A stretch of 64,000 bases of DNA from Aquabacterium sp. (GTDB taxonomy: Bacteria; Pseudomonadota; Gammaproteobacteria; Burkholderiales; Burkholderiaceae_C): positions 18,907 to 82,906 of the forward strand of contig NZ_JAIZVX010000001.1 of assembly GCF_021768455.1 (NCBI RefSeq), written 5' to 3'. The notes under the pieces are model-generated. The model did not search any database. It was not told the origin of the DNA and saw only the letters and a program-made list of their open reading frames with translations. A program made the position numbers and the translations under genes. Positions 33,410 through 42,146 of this stretch are shown piece after piece. Numbering within the stretch: position 1 is the stretch's first letter; the number at the start of each line of letters is the position of its first letter.

Positions 33410-34765
33410 TCAGCGCACGCCCTTGCGACGGATGGCGTCCACCTGGAAGTCGGACCACTTCTTGGGCTCGTTCCAGACCGTGGCTTCCTTGCGTTCGTTG
33501 GTCAGGCCTTCGACGATGTAGCTGCCACTGATCAGGTCATGCTGGATCCACGGGGCCTGGAACATCACGTTCGCGTCGTAGGCTTGAACCAGCGACAAGA
33601 CATGGGTGCGCCACAGGTTGCCGCGGCTGTCGTAGTGGTCGGCCAAGGCGATGGTGTTGCTGTCTTCGTCGATGAAGAAGGTTCGCTTGGCATAGACATG
33701 CGACATGCCGGTCTTCAAGGTGGCCTGAACCTCCCACACGCGGTGCAGCTCGTAGCGCAGCAGATCAGACTTGAGCGAGCCCTTGTCGATCATGTCCTTG
33801 TACTTGAGGCTCTTGTCATTGGCCTTGTAGGCGTTGTAGGGGATGTACATCTCCCGCTTGCCTGCCAGCTTCCATTCGTAGCGGTCCAGTGCGCCATTGA
33901 AGCCCCAGTAGTCGTCTGCGGTGCGCATCCCCTCGTCGCCATCCGAGGCCGCGTCGTAAGCCAGATCGGGCGCCCGGCGCACACGGCGCTGGCCAGCGTT
34001 GTAGATCCAGGCCTGGCGCCCTGCAACCGAATAGTCCACCGGATCGTGCACAAGGTAGATGGTGCCAACCAGCGTCGCTGGTGCGTCATAAGCGCCATAG
34101 AAGGAGAACACATGGTTGGGTTGGCGCTGATCGAAGTTCTGCCCCTGCACCATGTCTTCGCAAAAGCCCACGCGGTAGTAATCGCCGTTGGGACGCACCG
34201 GCAGCCAGTCCGCGCAACGGTTGTAGCTGCCGAAGAAGTGCGTCAGGTGGTTGTACATGGCCTCCACCCCATTGCTGGGCACGGGAAATGGGGTGCCAGG
34301 CATCGTGTAGTTCTGCAGGGTCAGCCCTTTGAGCATCACCTTGCCGACCATGGCCTTGGTCGCGTCGTACACCGATTGCGGGTTGGCAAAGGTGCGGTGC
34401 GTGCGGTAGACCGGCATCGACAGATGGGGGTATTTCTTCAGCAAGGCCTGCATGCCCGGGGAGACCTTGTCCTTGTACTTTTCAAGGTTCTGACCGGTGA
34501 TCTGGAACAAGGGCTTTTCACCAGCGAAGGGATCGACATACGCCCCACCGGCCTTGTAGCCAGCGGGTGGCTTGGTCAGCCCGCCTGTCCATTCCGGGAT
34601 GCTGCCGTCCTTGTTGCCTGCTCGCTCTGCGCCGCTGGGCGTCAGGTCCTTGCCCAGTCGGTCTGCATCCACAGCGGCGTGTGCCAGGGACATCAAGGAC
34701 GAGACACACAGGCCCAGAATGGCCGCGCGCTTGCTCGGTGCGAATGTGGGTTGCTTGGTATTCAT
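33410..34765 (-). CDS. DUF1329 exported protein, copy A
   Basis: 451 residues with a cleavable signal (ILGLCVSSLMSLAHA). The mature part has DLTPSGAERAGNKDGSIPEWTGGL, a long YRTHRTFANPQSVYDATKAM segment, WIYNAGQRRVRRAPDLAYDA, MYIPYNAYKANDKS and YELHRVWEVQATLKTGMSHVYAKRTFFIDEDS. These are full-length DUF1329 features, homologous to copy B. It follows the DUF1302 gene and precedes the propeller gene, so the surface components are transcribed together. Confidence 0.92.
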   Translation of the reverse strand: MNTKQPTFAPSKRAAILGLCVSSLMSLAHAAVDADRLGKDLTPSGAERAGNKDGSIPEWTGGLTKPPAGYKAGGAYVDPFAGEKPLFQITGQNLEKYKDKVSPGMQALLKKYPHLSMPVYRTHRTFANPQSVYDATKAMVGKVMLKGLTLQNYTMPGTPFPVPSNGVEAMYNHLTHFFGSYNRCADWLPVRPNGDYYRVGFCEDMVQGQNFDQRQPNHVFSFYGAYDAPATLVGTIYLVHDPVDYSVAGRQAWIYNAGQRRVRRAPDLAYDAASDGDEGMRTADDYWGFNGALDRYEWKLAGKREMYIPYNAYKANDKSLKYKDMIDKGSLKSDLLRYELHRVWEVQATLKTGMSHVYAKRTFFIDEDSNTIALADHYDSRGNLWRTHVLSLVQAYDANVMFQAPWIQHDLISGSYIVEGLTNERKEATVWNEPKKWSDFQVDAIRRKGVR

Positions 34766-34781
34766 GTGGATACTCCGTCGA

Positions 34782-36593
34782 TCAGAAGCTCACGCCAAGC
34801 GTCGCGGCAAAGTAATCGCGGTCGCGGTAGGCGTCGTAGGTGGCGTGGTGGTTGTAGGTCACGTAGTTGAGGTCCAGGGTGTACTTCTTGGCGTACTCGA
34901 AGCGGCTGCCCAGGCCGATGGCGCGGCGCCCCTGGAGGAACTGGCTGTCCACCGAATAGCCGTAGACGTCTTGCGACAGGAAGATGCTGGGCACCACCGT
35001 CACACCGGTATCCAGGACGTTGTTGTAGGTCAGGTCGAACTTGGCGCGCAGCCCCCAGGAGAAGGGTGTGACGTAGCCATCGTTCTTGCAGCCGGCCGAG
35101 GAAATGTTCAAGGTCCCACAGGTGCTGCCGCCATAGCTGGCACTTGAGCCAGGCCCGAAAATGAAGGCCCGAGTGCCGTAGCGCACCGCTGTGGGGTCCT
35201 TCTTGTAGTTGGGAAGGTCATTCCACTGGAACCCCGCCTCTGCGATCAGGACGTACTGCCCGGCACCCAGCAGGTTGCTGCCGGCCTTCACTCCATTGAG
35301 TTGGAACTGGGTCTTGTTGGTGCGCCCGTAGCCCAGGAGCAGGCCATTGCCCGCTCTGGCAGTGGCCGCTGCCGATGCGTAGGGGCCGATGCCTGCCAGG
35401 CTCGCATACAGCAAGTCGTTGCCATCCACCTGGGCCGGCACGCCGCGTTGGGTGCTCAACTCCGCGCCCACAGAGATGCCCGCCAGGTTGGTGGCAGCGC
35501 TGATGCCGTACATCTTGATGTCGTTGGCGTAGTCCCAAGACACGGCGAAGGGACTGACCGTTCCGGGAAAGGTGCCGAAGTGCGAACTCAGATTCGGTGT
35601 TCGCGAGTTCAGGCGCTGTGCATACAGGCCAAACTCGGTGTCCAGGGCTTCAGAGTTGAAGCGGTAGGCCAGACCGTACTGGCCAGCATCACGCCCTTCC
35701 TTGCCATCGATGGTTGGCACGTACGCGCCTGCGGCGTAGCCCTGCGCGTTGCTGGTGCCGGGCGCAATGGTCACGGCCGTGCTGCAGGAGTTTTGTGAGG
35801 CTGAAATGGAAGCGGCTGCCGCAGCCCAGTAGTTGCCACAAGCCCCTTCAATCGGCGTGGGCTTCCATTGCAGTTGGTAAAAGGCTTCCAGCGAGCCATG
35901 GCTGCCCAGGCTCTGGTTGGCGAAGATCAGCGGCACCGGCAGGAAAACCTCCTTGAGTTGCACACCCGGCTTGCGGAAGGACGGCAGGTCGATCGGCGAC
36001 ACCTGGTTGATACCCTGAATGAACAGGCTCTCGCCCCAGTTCACCACCTGATTGCCCAGACGCACCTGCAAGGGCTGGCCAGCGAGTTCGAAGGTGTCGT
36101 ACACATAGGCGTCCAGCAGATAGATGCCCTGGAACTTGCTGAGCGGCTCGAAGCCCTTGTCGCTCAGCGGGTCGCGGGATGAGTAGCCATTGTTCTGGCT
36201 GCCGAAACGCACGTTCTGGTTGTTGAGCGTGTAGTCGTACCAGGCCTTGGCCCGCAGCATGGCGCCCAAGTCGCCCTTGTGCACAGCCACTTCGGAAATC
36301 AGCTTGAGCTGCGTTGAAAACGCGTCGCCCTTGTTGTAATTGAGGTTGCCTTCATCAATGGTGTTGTTGCCTGTCCCGTTGGTTTTGCCCACGGTGGCAC
36401 CGTCAATCTGACCATAGAGACGGCTGTCCGCATCGCGCGCCCGTATCGCTGTACCCAGCGACAAGGAAGAGGTCCAGCTCCCCGCCCACCCCTCGCCAAA
36501 CTCGAAATCCGCTGCCTGGGCCGATGCGGCCAACCCGGCACAAAGCAGCAGGACAGCCTGCCTCGTCAATCGGAACTTGAACTGACTCCTCAT
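34782..36593 (-). CDS. DUF1302 outer-membrane beta-barrel protein
   Basis: 603 residues. AGGAGG sits just before ATG at 36593; the signal peptide is LLLCAGLAASAQA. The mature protein is rich in alternating aromatic strands and ends with YDAYRDRDYFAATLGVSF, the C-terminal Phe of outer-membrane barrels. DUF1302 proteins are proposed outer-membrane channels or surface proteins for uptake of hydrophobic compounds. First gene of the eight-gene operon, about 60 bases downstream of an island operator. Confidence 0.9.
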   Translation of the reverse strand: MRSQFKFRLTRQAVLLLCAGLAASAQAADFEFGEGWAGSWTSSLSLGTAIRARDADSRLYGQIDGATVGKTNGTGNNTIDEGNLNYNKGDAFSTQLKLISEVAVHKGDLGAMLRAKAWYDYTLNNQNVRFGSQNNGYSSRDPLSDKGFEPLSKFQGIYLLDAYVYDTFELAGQPLQVRLGNQVVNWGESLFIQGINQVSPIDLPSFRKPGVQLKEVFLPVPLIFANQSLGSHGSLEAFYQLQWKPTPIEGACGNYWAAAAASISASQNSCSTAVTIAPGTSNAQGYAAGAYVPTIDGKEGRDAGQYGLAYRFNSEALDTEFGLYAQRLNSRTPNLSSHFGTFPGTVSPFAVSWDYANDIKMYGISAATNLAGISVGAELSTQRGVPAQVDGNDLLYASLAGIGPYASAAATARAGNGLLLGYGRTNKTQFQLNGVKAGSNLLGAGQYVLIAEAGFQWNDLPNYKKDPTAVRYGTRAFIFGPGSSASYGGSTCGTLNISSAGCKNDGYVTPFSWGLRAKFDLTYNNVLDTGVTVVPSIFLSQDVYGYSVDSQFLQGRRAIGLGSRFEYAKKYTLDLNYVTYNHHATYDAYRDRDYFAATLGVSF

Positions 36594-36652
36594 ATCGCCT
36601 CCTGGTCGTCTCCGACTCAAAATTGTTGCCACCTCATGGACACATGTTTTTC

Positions 36653-36666
36653 GTACGCATGCATAT
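36653..36666. promoter_or_regulatory. Candidate shared operator, copy 3
   Basis: GTACGCATGCATAT, 12 of 14 matches to GTACGCATGCGTAC, followed by GATTCACATGG. It sits 60 bases before the DUF1302 start and 211 before the acyl-CoA ligase start, so it may serve both divergent units. Confidence 0.5.
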
Positions 36667-36876
36667 GATTCACATGGTCATGTTGTCATCTATTCAACAA
36701 TTCATGCTCAGTAGGAACCCGAAGGTTGGAGGTCCTGATGCAAGACAAAGGGCAAACCCCAATGCAGAAGCGCATCAGGGCGCTTGCCTTGACTTGGTAA
36801 CGTAGCGTACGATCTTTGCCGAAGCATTCACTGGCTGCGTGGTCGCCGGTGCCACCCCATTCGAGAGGCAATCAAC

Positions 36877-38433
36877 ATGTGGCTCCATGCCAGCATTCAG
36901 TACTTACCTGATGTCATCCGGTATCACGCCAGGCAGGCGCCGGACAAGGTCGCGCTCATTGACCAGCGCAAGACGTACAGCTACCGGGAGATGGACCTTC
37001 GGAGCAACCAGGTTGCGAACGGCCTCATCCAGGCCAATGCCAGACCCGGAGACGTCATCGGCTTCCTGGGCAAGAACTCCCTTGCCGTGTTCGAATCGCT
37101 CTTTGGCGCCGGCAAGGCTGGATGCACGTTCCTGCCACTGAACTGGCGCCTCACCCCCGCCGAGCTGGCACAGGTGATCGACGATGCCCAGCCGCTGATC
37201 ATCTTTGCCGAACACGAATGTCTGGCCCAGCTGGAAGCCGCGTGCAAGATCAGCCAGCGAAGCGTCCGCATCGAGCCGTTTGATGTGGCAGCCGGCCTGA
37301 CCAGTTTCTGCAGTGGACAAGGCGACATCGATCCAGGGGTCGAGGTGAGCCCTCGCGACGTGGCGCTGCTGATCTACACATCCGGCACCACGGGCAAGCC
37401 CAAAGGCGTGGAGCTGACACACCAAAGCATCAGCCACATGCGGCTTTGCGAGCACCTGGAACCCAGCTATCAATGGCTTGCGTCGGACATCCTGGTCATG
37501 GCCATGCCGAACTTCCATCTGCTGGGACTGTCGGTACCCATACAGGCCCTTTACAGCCAGGCCACGGTGACCTTGATGCCGGCACTGGACGTCGGCAAAC
37601 TCCTGCAGATGATCGCGCAGGATCGCCCGACCATGCTCGTTCTGGCGCCTACGGCCATCCAGATGCTGCTGGACCACCCGGACGCCAAGACCACAGACTT
37701 TTCGTCCATACGTCAGGTGATCTATGCCGGTTCGGCCATCACGGCCCACTTGCTCAAGCGCGCCATCAAGGAAATGCAATGCGAATTCATGCAGTTCTAT
37801 GGCGCGACCGAGAGCGGTGGGGCCATCACCATCCTGCGGCCCGATCAGCATGACCTGGTCCACGAAGAGAAGCTCAAGTCCTGCGGCACGCCTCTGCCGC
37901 TGACCGAGGTCAGCATCGTGGATGCCAACGGCCAGCCCTGCCCGGATGGCGAAATCGGTGAACTGCTGGTGCGCACACCAGCGAACTTTCGCGGCTACCG
38001 AAACCAGCCGGAAGCCACCGCTGCTGCGCTGCACGATGGCTGGTATCGCACCGGAGACGCAGGCTACCGTGCCAGTGACGGCCTGCTCTATCTGGTCGAC
38101 CGCGTCAAGGACATGATCGTCACGGGCGGCGAGAACGTCTACTCCACAGAAGTCGAGCAGGCTTTGGCCAAGCACCCGGCCGTGGCCATGTCTGCGGTCG
38201 TCGGGCTGCCGGACGCGCACTGGGGCGAGATGGTCTCGGCCGTCGTGGTCCTGAAAGCAGGACACCAGGCCAGTGAAGAAGAACTGGTCAAGCACTGCCG
38301 CCAGCTGATCGCCGGCTACAAGGTGCCCAAGCGCATTTGCTTCGACAACGCTTTGCCGACCAGCCCGGCCGGCAAGGTTCTCAAGCGCTTGCTGCGCGAC
38401 ACCTTGCAGAGCAAATTGCAATCTGCAGCCTGA
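36877..38433 (+). CDS. Acyl-CoA ligase (AMP-forming)
   Basis: 518 residues. LLIYTSGTTGKPKGVELTHQS is the P-loop; EFMQFYGATESGGA, YRTGDAGYRASDGLLYLVDRVKDMIVTGGENVYSTEVE and the C-terminal lysine in PTSPAGKVLKRLL complete the ANL superfamily set. It would turn the ring carboxylic acid into its CoA ester, the role AliA plays in cyclohexanecarboxylate use; the AliB-like gene is nearby. A preceding GAGAGGC matches ATG at 36877. The acid cannot be identified from sequence. Confidence 0.9.
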   Translation: MWLHASIQYLPDVIRYHARQAPDKVALIDQRKTYSYREMDLRSNQVANGLIQANARPGDVIGFLGKNSLAVFESLFGAGKAGCTFLPLNWRLTPAELAQVIDDAQPLIIFAEHECLAQLEAACKISQRSVRIEPFDVAAGLTSFCSGQGDIDPGVEVSPRDVALLIYTSGTTGKPKGVELTHQSISHMRLCEHLEPSYQWLASDILVMAMPNFHLLGLSVPIQALYSQATVTLMPALDVGKLLQMIAQDRPTMLVLAPTAIQMLLDHPDAKTTDFSSIRQVIYAGSAITAHLLKRAIKEMQCEFMQFYGATESGGAITILRPDQHDLVHEEKLKSCGTPLPLTEVSIVDANGQPCPDGEIGELLVRTPANFRGYRNQPEATAAALHDGWYRTGDAGYRASDGLLYLVDRVKDMIVTGGENVYSTEVEQALAKHPAVAMSAVVGLPDAHWGEMVSAVVVLKAGHQASEEELVKHCRQLIAGYKVPKRICFDNALPTSPAGKVLKRLLRDTLQSKLQSAA

Positions 38434-38450
38434 GCACTCGTCGCTTCAAC

Positions 38451-39464
38451 TCAAATTGAAGCGATGCGAATCAGGCGCTTGCCCAGGTTGTCGCCACGGT
38501 ACAGGCTGGCAATGGCGTCTGGCGCGTGCTCGATGCCGTCGAGCACGTCCTCCAGGTACCGCAGCTTGCCTTGCCTCACCCAGCCAGCCAGGTCCACCAA
38601 GGCATCGGCAAAGCCATCGCGGTGGTCAAAGATGACGAAGCCTTGCATGCGGGCCCGGTTGATGAGCAGGTGCCGCTCGACCCTGGGGCCCTGAGGCAGC
38701 GGATCCCAATTCGAAATGGATGCGGTGCCACACACGACCACGCGCGCACCAGGGCGCAGATGGCGCATCACCGCATCGCTGATGGGGCCGGCGGTGTTGT
38801 CGAAATAGATGTCCACGCCCCCCCCGCAGGCTTGCGCCAACTGCTCCGCAAACGCCTCCGATTTGTAGTCCAGCGCGTGGTCATAGCCGAAGGTGTCCAG
38901 GCAGAGCTGGCGCTTGCGCTCCCCCCCAGTGATGCCAATGGTGCGGCACCCCATCAGCTTCGCAATCTGCCCCACACAGGAGCCCACCGCGCCAGCGGCC
39001 GTCGACACCACGACCGTCTGCCCTGGCTGCGGCTCGCCGATCTTGAGCAGGCCATGGTGTGCCGTGAGCCCATTGATGCCCAGTACACCCAATGCGGTTG
39101 ACATGGGCAGGTCGCGATCGGTGATGACGCGATCGATGGCCGAAGCCGTCACCACGGCGTAGTCCTGCCAGCCAAACAAGCCCGTGACCCAAGTGCCTTC
39201 TGGCCATGCCGGGTCGCTCGACGCATCGACGACGCCAACCGTGAACGAGCGCATGACGCCACCAATGGGCACGGGCTCGCTGTAGTTGCGCACGGCGCTG
39301 ACCCAGCCGCGCATCGCCGGCTCGACCGACAAGTAGATGTTGCGAACCCTCACCTGGCCGGGCAGCAGCGCGGGCACGGGCGCCGATGAGAGCGAGAAGT
39401 TGTCAGCCTGAGGAATGCCTTGAGGGCGAGACTTGAGCAGAACCTGACGGTTGATCAATGACAC
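38451..39464 (-). CDS. NADP-dependent medium-chain reductase (leukotriene-B4/prostaglandin reductase-like)
   Basis: 337 residues from GTG at 39464, chosen because GGAG lies 8 bases upstream; the further in-frame TTG at 39500 has no site. LINRQVLLKSRPQG, VEPAMRGWV, GVLGINGLTAHHGLLKIGEPQPGQTVVVSTAAGAVGSCVGQIAKLMG and YFDNTAGPISDAVMRHL are marks of the zinc-free CurA/LTB4DH subgroup, which reduces alpha,beta-double bonds of enones and enals with NADPH. It could reduce an unsaturated side chain or aldehyde of a terpenoid. Divergent from the MaoC gene over a shared operator. Confidence 0.88.
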   Translation of the reverse strand: MSLINRQVLLKSRPQGIPQADNFSLSSAPVPALLPGQVRVRNIYLSVEPAMRGWVSAVRNYSEPVPIGGVMRSFTVGVVDASSDPAWPEGTWVTGLFGWQDYAVVTASAIDRVITDRDLPMSTALGVLGINGLTAHHGLLKIGEPQPGQTVVVSTAAGAVGSCVGQIAKLMGCRTIGITGGERKRQLCLDTFGYDHALDYKSEAFAEQLAQACGGGVDIYFDNTAGPISDAVMRHLRPGARVVVCGTASISNWDPLPQGPRVERHLLINRARMQGFVIFDHRDGFADALVDLAGWVRQGKLRYLEDVLDGIEHAPDAIASLYRGDNLGKRLIRIASI

Positions 39465-39523
39465 GGTAGCAGCTCCGACATGAAGAAGTTGAAACGACAA
39501 AGGGTAAAGCCTAGACCATGATG

Positions 39524-39537
39524 GTACGCATGTGTAT
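39524..39537. promoter_or_regulatory. Candidate shared operator, copy 4
   Basis: GTACGCATGTGTAT (12 of 14) followed by GATCATG, the same continuation as copy 1; the 21-base stretches of the two sites agree at 18 positions. It lies between the divergent reductase (start 39464) and MaoC (start 39584) genes. Confidence 0.5.
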
Positions 39538-39583
39538 GATCATGTGCATCATCTTTTTGCGAAGTCGTTCAAGGAAATTCCCT

Positions 39584-40036
39584 ATGGCAGGTCAATGGTT
39601 TGAAGCATTCGAAGTCGGCCAGGTGTTCGCGCATGAAATCCGCCGCACCGTGCTGGAGTCCGACAACATGTGGTTCAGCAACGCCACGTGCAACCCCGCA
39701 GCCATTCACATCGATGCGGCCTACTGTGAAGGCACCGAGTTTGGCAAGCCGCTCATGAACAGCATCTTTTCGCTGGGTCTGGTCATCGGCCTGTCCGTGC
39801 AGGACACCACGTTGGGCACCACCGTGGCCAATCTGGGCATGACCGACGTGCGCTTCGCCCACCCCGTCTTTGCCGGAGACACCCTGCGCTCTCAAACCAC
39901 CGTCATGGAGGTGCGCGCCAGCAAGTCGCGCCCGAATGCCGGCATCGTGACCTTCCTGCATCAAGGCTTCAACCAACGCGGGCAGGAGGTCGTGACCTGC
40001 ACGCGACAGGCCTTGATGCTGCGCCGCCCAACGTGA
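39584..40036 (+). CDS. MaoC-like enoyl-CoA hydratase
   Basis: 150 residues from ATG at 39584 (AAGGA 11-12 bases upstream). EAFEVGQVFAHEIRRTVLESDNMWFSNATCNPAAIHIDAAYCEGTEFGKPLMNSIFSLGLVIGLSVQD matches the MaoC group that includes mesaconyl-CoA hydratase; the catalytic dyad here is N-x4-H (NPAAIH), with Asn in place of the usual Asp. It is 28 bases before the AliB-like dehydrogenase, whose product it could hydrate. Confidence 0.85.
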   Translation: MAGQWFEAFEVGQVFAHEIRRTVLESDNMWFSNATCNPAAIHIDAAYCEGTEFGKPLMNSIFSLGLVIGLSVQDTTLGTTVANLGMTDVRFAHPVFAGDTLRSQTTVMEVRASKSRPNAGIVTFLHQGFNQRGQEVVTCTRQALMLRRPT

Positions 40037-40063
40037 TCCAGCGAACCCACTGATGGAACCAAC

Positions 40064-41215
40064 ATGGTACTGACCGACGACCAACGCGCACTGCAGGAAA
40101 CCGCGCGGCGATTCTCTCGCGAGCGCCTGCTGCCCCTCTACCAGAAGCGAGAGCAGGAGGGCGTCCTCGACAGGGCCTTGCTGCGTGAAATGGGCGAACT
40201 TGGCCTCCTGGGCGTGGAGTTGCCCGAGGCTCTAGGTGGTCTGGGTCAGGATGCCGTCACCGCCGGCATCATTGCCGAAGAGATTGCCTATGGCGACTTC
40301 AACATCAGCCTGCTGCCGGTGGGCATGTCGCTCAACGCGGCCATCCTGATCCGCAACGCGCAGCCCGAGCTGATGCAGCATTGGGTGCCACGCATGATCC
40401 GTGGCGAGGCTGTGGTGGCCATCTGCCTGACCGAGCCGCGAGGCGGCTCGGATGCCGCCAACCTGCAACTGCGCGCTCGAAGGGTTGGCGATCACTACGT
40501 GCTCAATGGCGAGAAGACGTCCATCACCTTTGCCGACCGGGCCGATGGGTATGTCGTGTTTGCGCGAACCGGCACGCCGGAGTCGGGCGCGCGCGGCGTG
40601 ACGGCCTTCTTCGTTCCGGCGGACAGCCCGGGCATCCAGCGCACCTGCTTCAATGATGTGGGCAGCGCCATCGCCGGCCGTGGCTCCGTGTTCTTTGACG
40701 ATGTGCGCGTGCCGCTTGATCACCGACTGGGTGACGAGGGCAAAGGCTTCACCCAGGTGATGCAGGGCTTCGACTACAGCCGCGCGCTCATCGGCCTGCA
40801 ATGTGTGGGTGCCGCACAGGCATCGCTTGACGAGGCCTTTGCCTATGCCAAGGAGCGCGAAGCATTCGGGCGCCCCATCGGGCAGTTCCAGGGCGTGACC
40901 TTTCCGTTGGTGGAAGGCGAATCGCACATCGCTGCCATTCGCCAGCTGGCCTTTCACACACTGGCCTTGCGTGACGCCGGGCAAGCGCATACGGCGGAGG
41001 CCGCCATGATCAAGTGGATGGGCCCCAAGACGGCCTTCGACGTGATCCACCAGTGCCTGCTGACCTTTGGTCACTACGGGTGGTCAAAGGACCTGCCGCA
41101 TCAGCAACGCATGCGCGATGTCATGGGGCTGGAGATTGGCGACGGCACCGCCGGGGTCATGAAGCTGATCATTGCCCGCGAAAAAATCGGCCGCGCGGCG
41201 GTGCAATACCTCTGA
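40064..41215 (+). CDS. Acyl-CoA dehydrogenase, cyclohexanecarboxyl-CoA dehydrogenase (AliB)-like
   Basis: 383 residues. Full-length fold: N-terminal ALGGLGQD and EEIAYGDFNI, CLTEPRGGSDAANLQLRARR (FAD site), YAKEREAFGRPIGQFQ, MKW-x-PKTAFDVIHQCLLTFGHYGWSKDL. Near the C-terminus, where MCAD-type enzymes have catalytic Glu in YEGT, it reads IGDGTAGVMKLIIAREKIG, giving Asp at about 360. From memory, Asp at this place occurs in the cyclohexane-/cyclohexene-carboxyl-CoA dehydrogenase group. With badHI in the same island a ring CoA ester is the likely substrate. Confidence 0.85.
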   Translation: MVLTDDQRALQETARRFSRERLLPLYQKREQEGVLDRALLREMGELGLLGVELPEALGGLGQDAVTAGIIAEEIAYGDFNISLLPVGMSLNAAILIRNAQPELMQHWVPRMIRGEAVVAICLTEPRGGSDAANLQLRARRVGDHYVLNGEKTSITFADRADGYVVFARTGTPESGARGVTAFFVPADSPGIQRTCFNDVGSAIAGRGSVFFDDVRVPLDHRLGDEGKGFTQVMQGFDYSRALIGLQCVGAAQASLDEAFAYAKEREAFGRPIGQFQGVTFPLVEGESHIAAIRQLAFHTLALRDAGQAHTAEAAMIKWMGPKTAFDVIHQCLLTFGHYGWSKDLPHQQRMRDVMGLEIGDGTAGVMKLIIAREKIGRAAVQYL

Positions 41216-41276
41216 GGCCTGTGGCGGGATGGCTCTCTTCGCCACGGCGCGTCACCACCATTCAGGAGACAAGAAC

Positions 41277-42140
41277 ATGAGCTACCAAAGCGTTTTCGCC
41301 CCCAAGCTGTTTGAAGGCCGCACCGTCATCGTCACGGGTGGCGGCAGTGGCATCGGCCGCTGCACAGCCCATGAGCTCGCCTCACTGGGCGCCACGGTGG
41401 CCATATGGGGCCGCACCGAAGAAAAGCTGGAAGCGGTGCGGCAGGAAATCGAAGCCGACGGCGGCCGGGTCAGCACACACGTGTGCGACATCCGCGACGA
41501 GCCGCAAGTGATCGCCTGCATCGAGGCGGTGCTGGCGCAGCATGGCCGCATCGACGGCCTGGTCAACAACGCCGGCGGCCAATACCGCACCCCCATGGAG
41601 ACCATTTCAACCAAGGGCTTTGAGGCGGTCGTGCGCAACAACCTCACGGGTGGCTTCATCGTCATGCGGGAGGTCTACACCCGCTGGATGAAAGACAACG
41701 GCGGCGCCATGGTGAACATCATCGCCGACATCTGGAATGGCTGGCCGGATTTCGCCCACTCTGCTGCGGCACGCGGGGGCATGCTCACCTTGTCGGAAAC
41801 CGCCGCCTGCGAATGGGCCGAGTCTGGGGTGCGCGTCAACACGGTCGCCCCGGGTGGCATCGCCTCCAGCGGCTTTGATCGCTACACCCCGGAAGCCAAG
41901 GCCAAGATCCTGGAATTCCCGGCAGGGGTGCCGCTGCAGCGCTATGGCACGGAGTCCGAAATCTCCGCGGCCATCGTCTACCTGCTTTCACCCGCGGCGG
42001 CCTACATCACGGGCTCGTGCATCCGTGTGGATGGCGGCACGCCCAATGCCCGCAACACCTGGAAGCTCAAGGCCCACCAGCGCAATGCGCCGTTCCAGGG
42101 CTTCCACCGTGCCGAACTGCCTGAGCTGCTCAAGCGCTGA
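41277..42140 (+). CDS. SDR oxidoreductase, peroxisomal trans-2-enoyl-CoA reductase/2,4-dienoyl-CoA reductase-like
   Basis: 287 residues; AGGAGACAAGAAC precedes ATG at 41277. VTGGGSGIGRCTAHELASLGA, VNNAGGQYRTPMETISTKGFEAVVRNNLTGGFIVMRE and ITGSCIRVDGGTPNARNTW. The NNAGGQ-xxP-x2-ISxKGF pattern resembles PECR/DECR-type reductases, as in the SDR at 13113-14021, with which it shares the overall type but not close identity. It follows the AliB-like gene by 61 bases. A second dienoyl-type reductase in the island fits an unsaturated ring substrate. Confidence 0.85.
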   Translation: MSYQSVFAPKLFEGRTVIVTGGGSGIGRCTAHELASLGATVAIWGRTEEKLEAVRQEIEADGGRVSTHVCDIRDEPQVIACIEAVLAQHGRIDGLVNNAGGQYRTPMETISTKGFEAVVRNNLTGGFIVMREVYTRWMKDNGGAMVNIIADIWNGWPDFAHSAAARGGMLTLSETAACEWAESGVRVNTVAPGGIASSGFDRYTPEAKAKILEFPAGVPLQRYGTESEISAAIVYLLSPAAAYITGSCIRVDGGTPNARNTWKLKAHQRNAPFQGFHRAELPELLKR

Positions 42141-42146
42141 AGCAGC

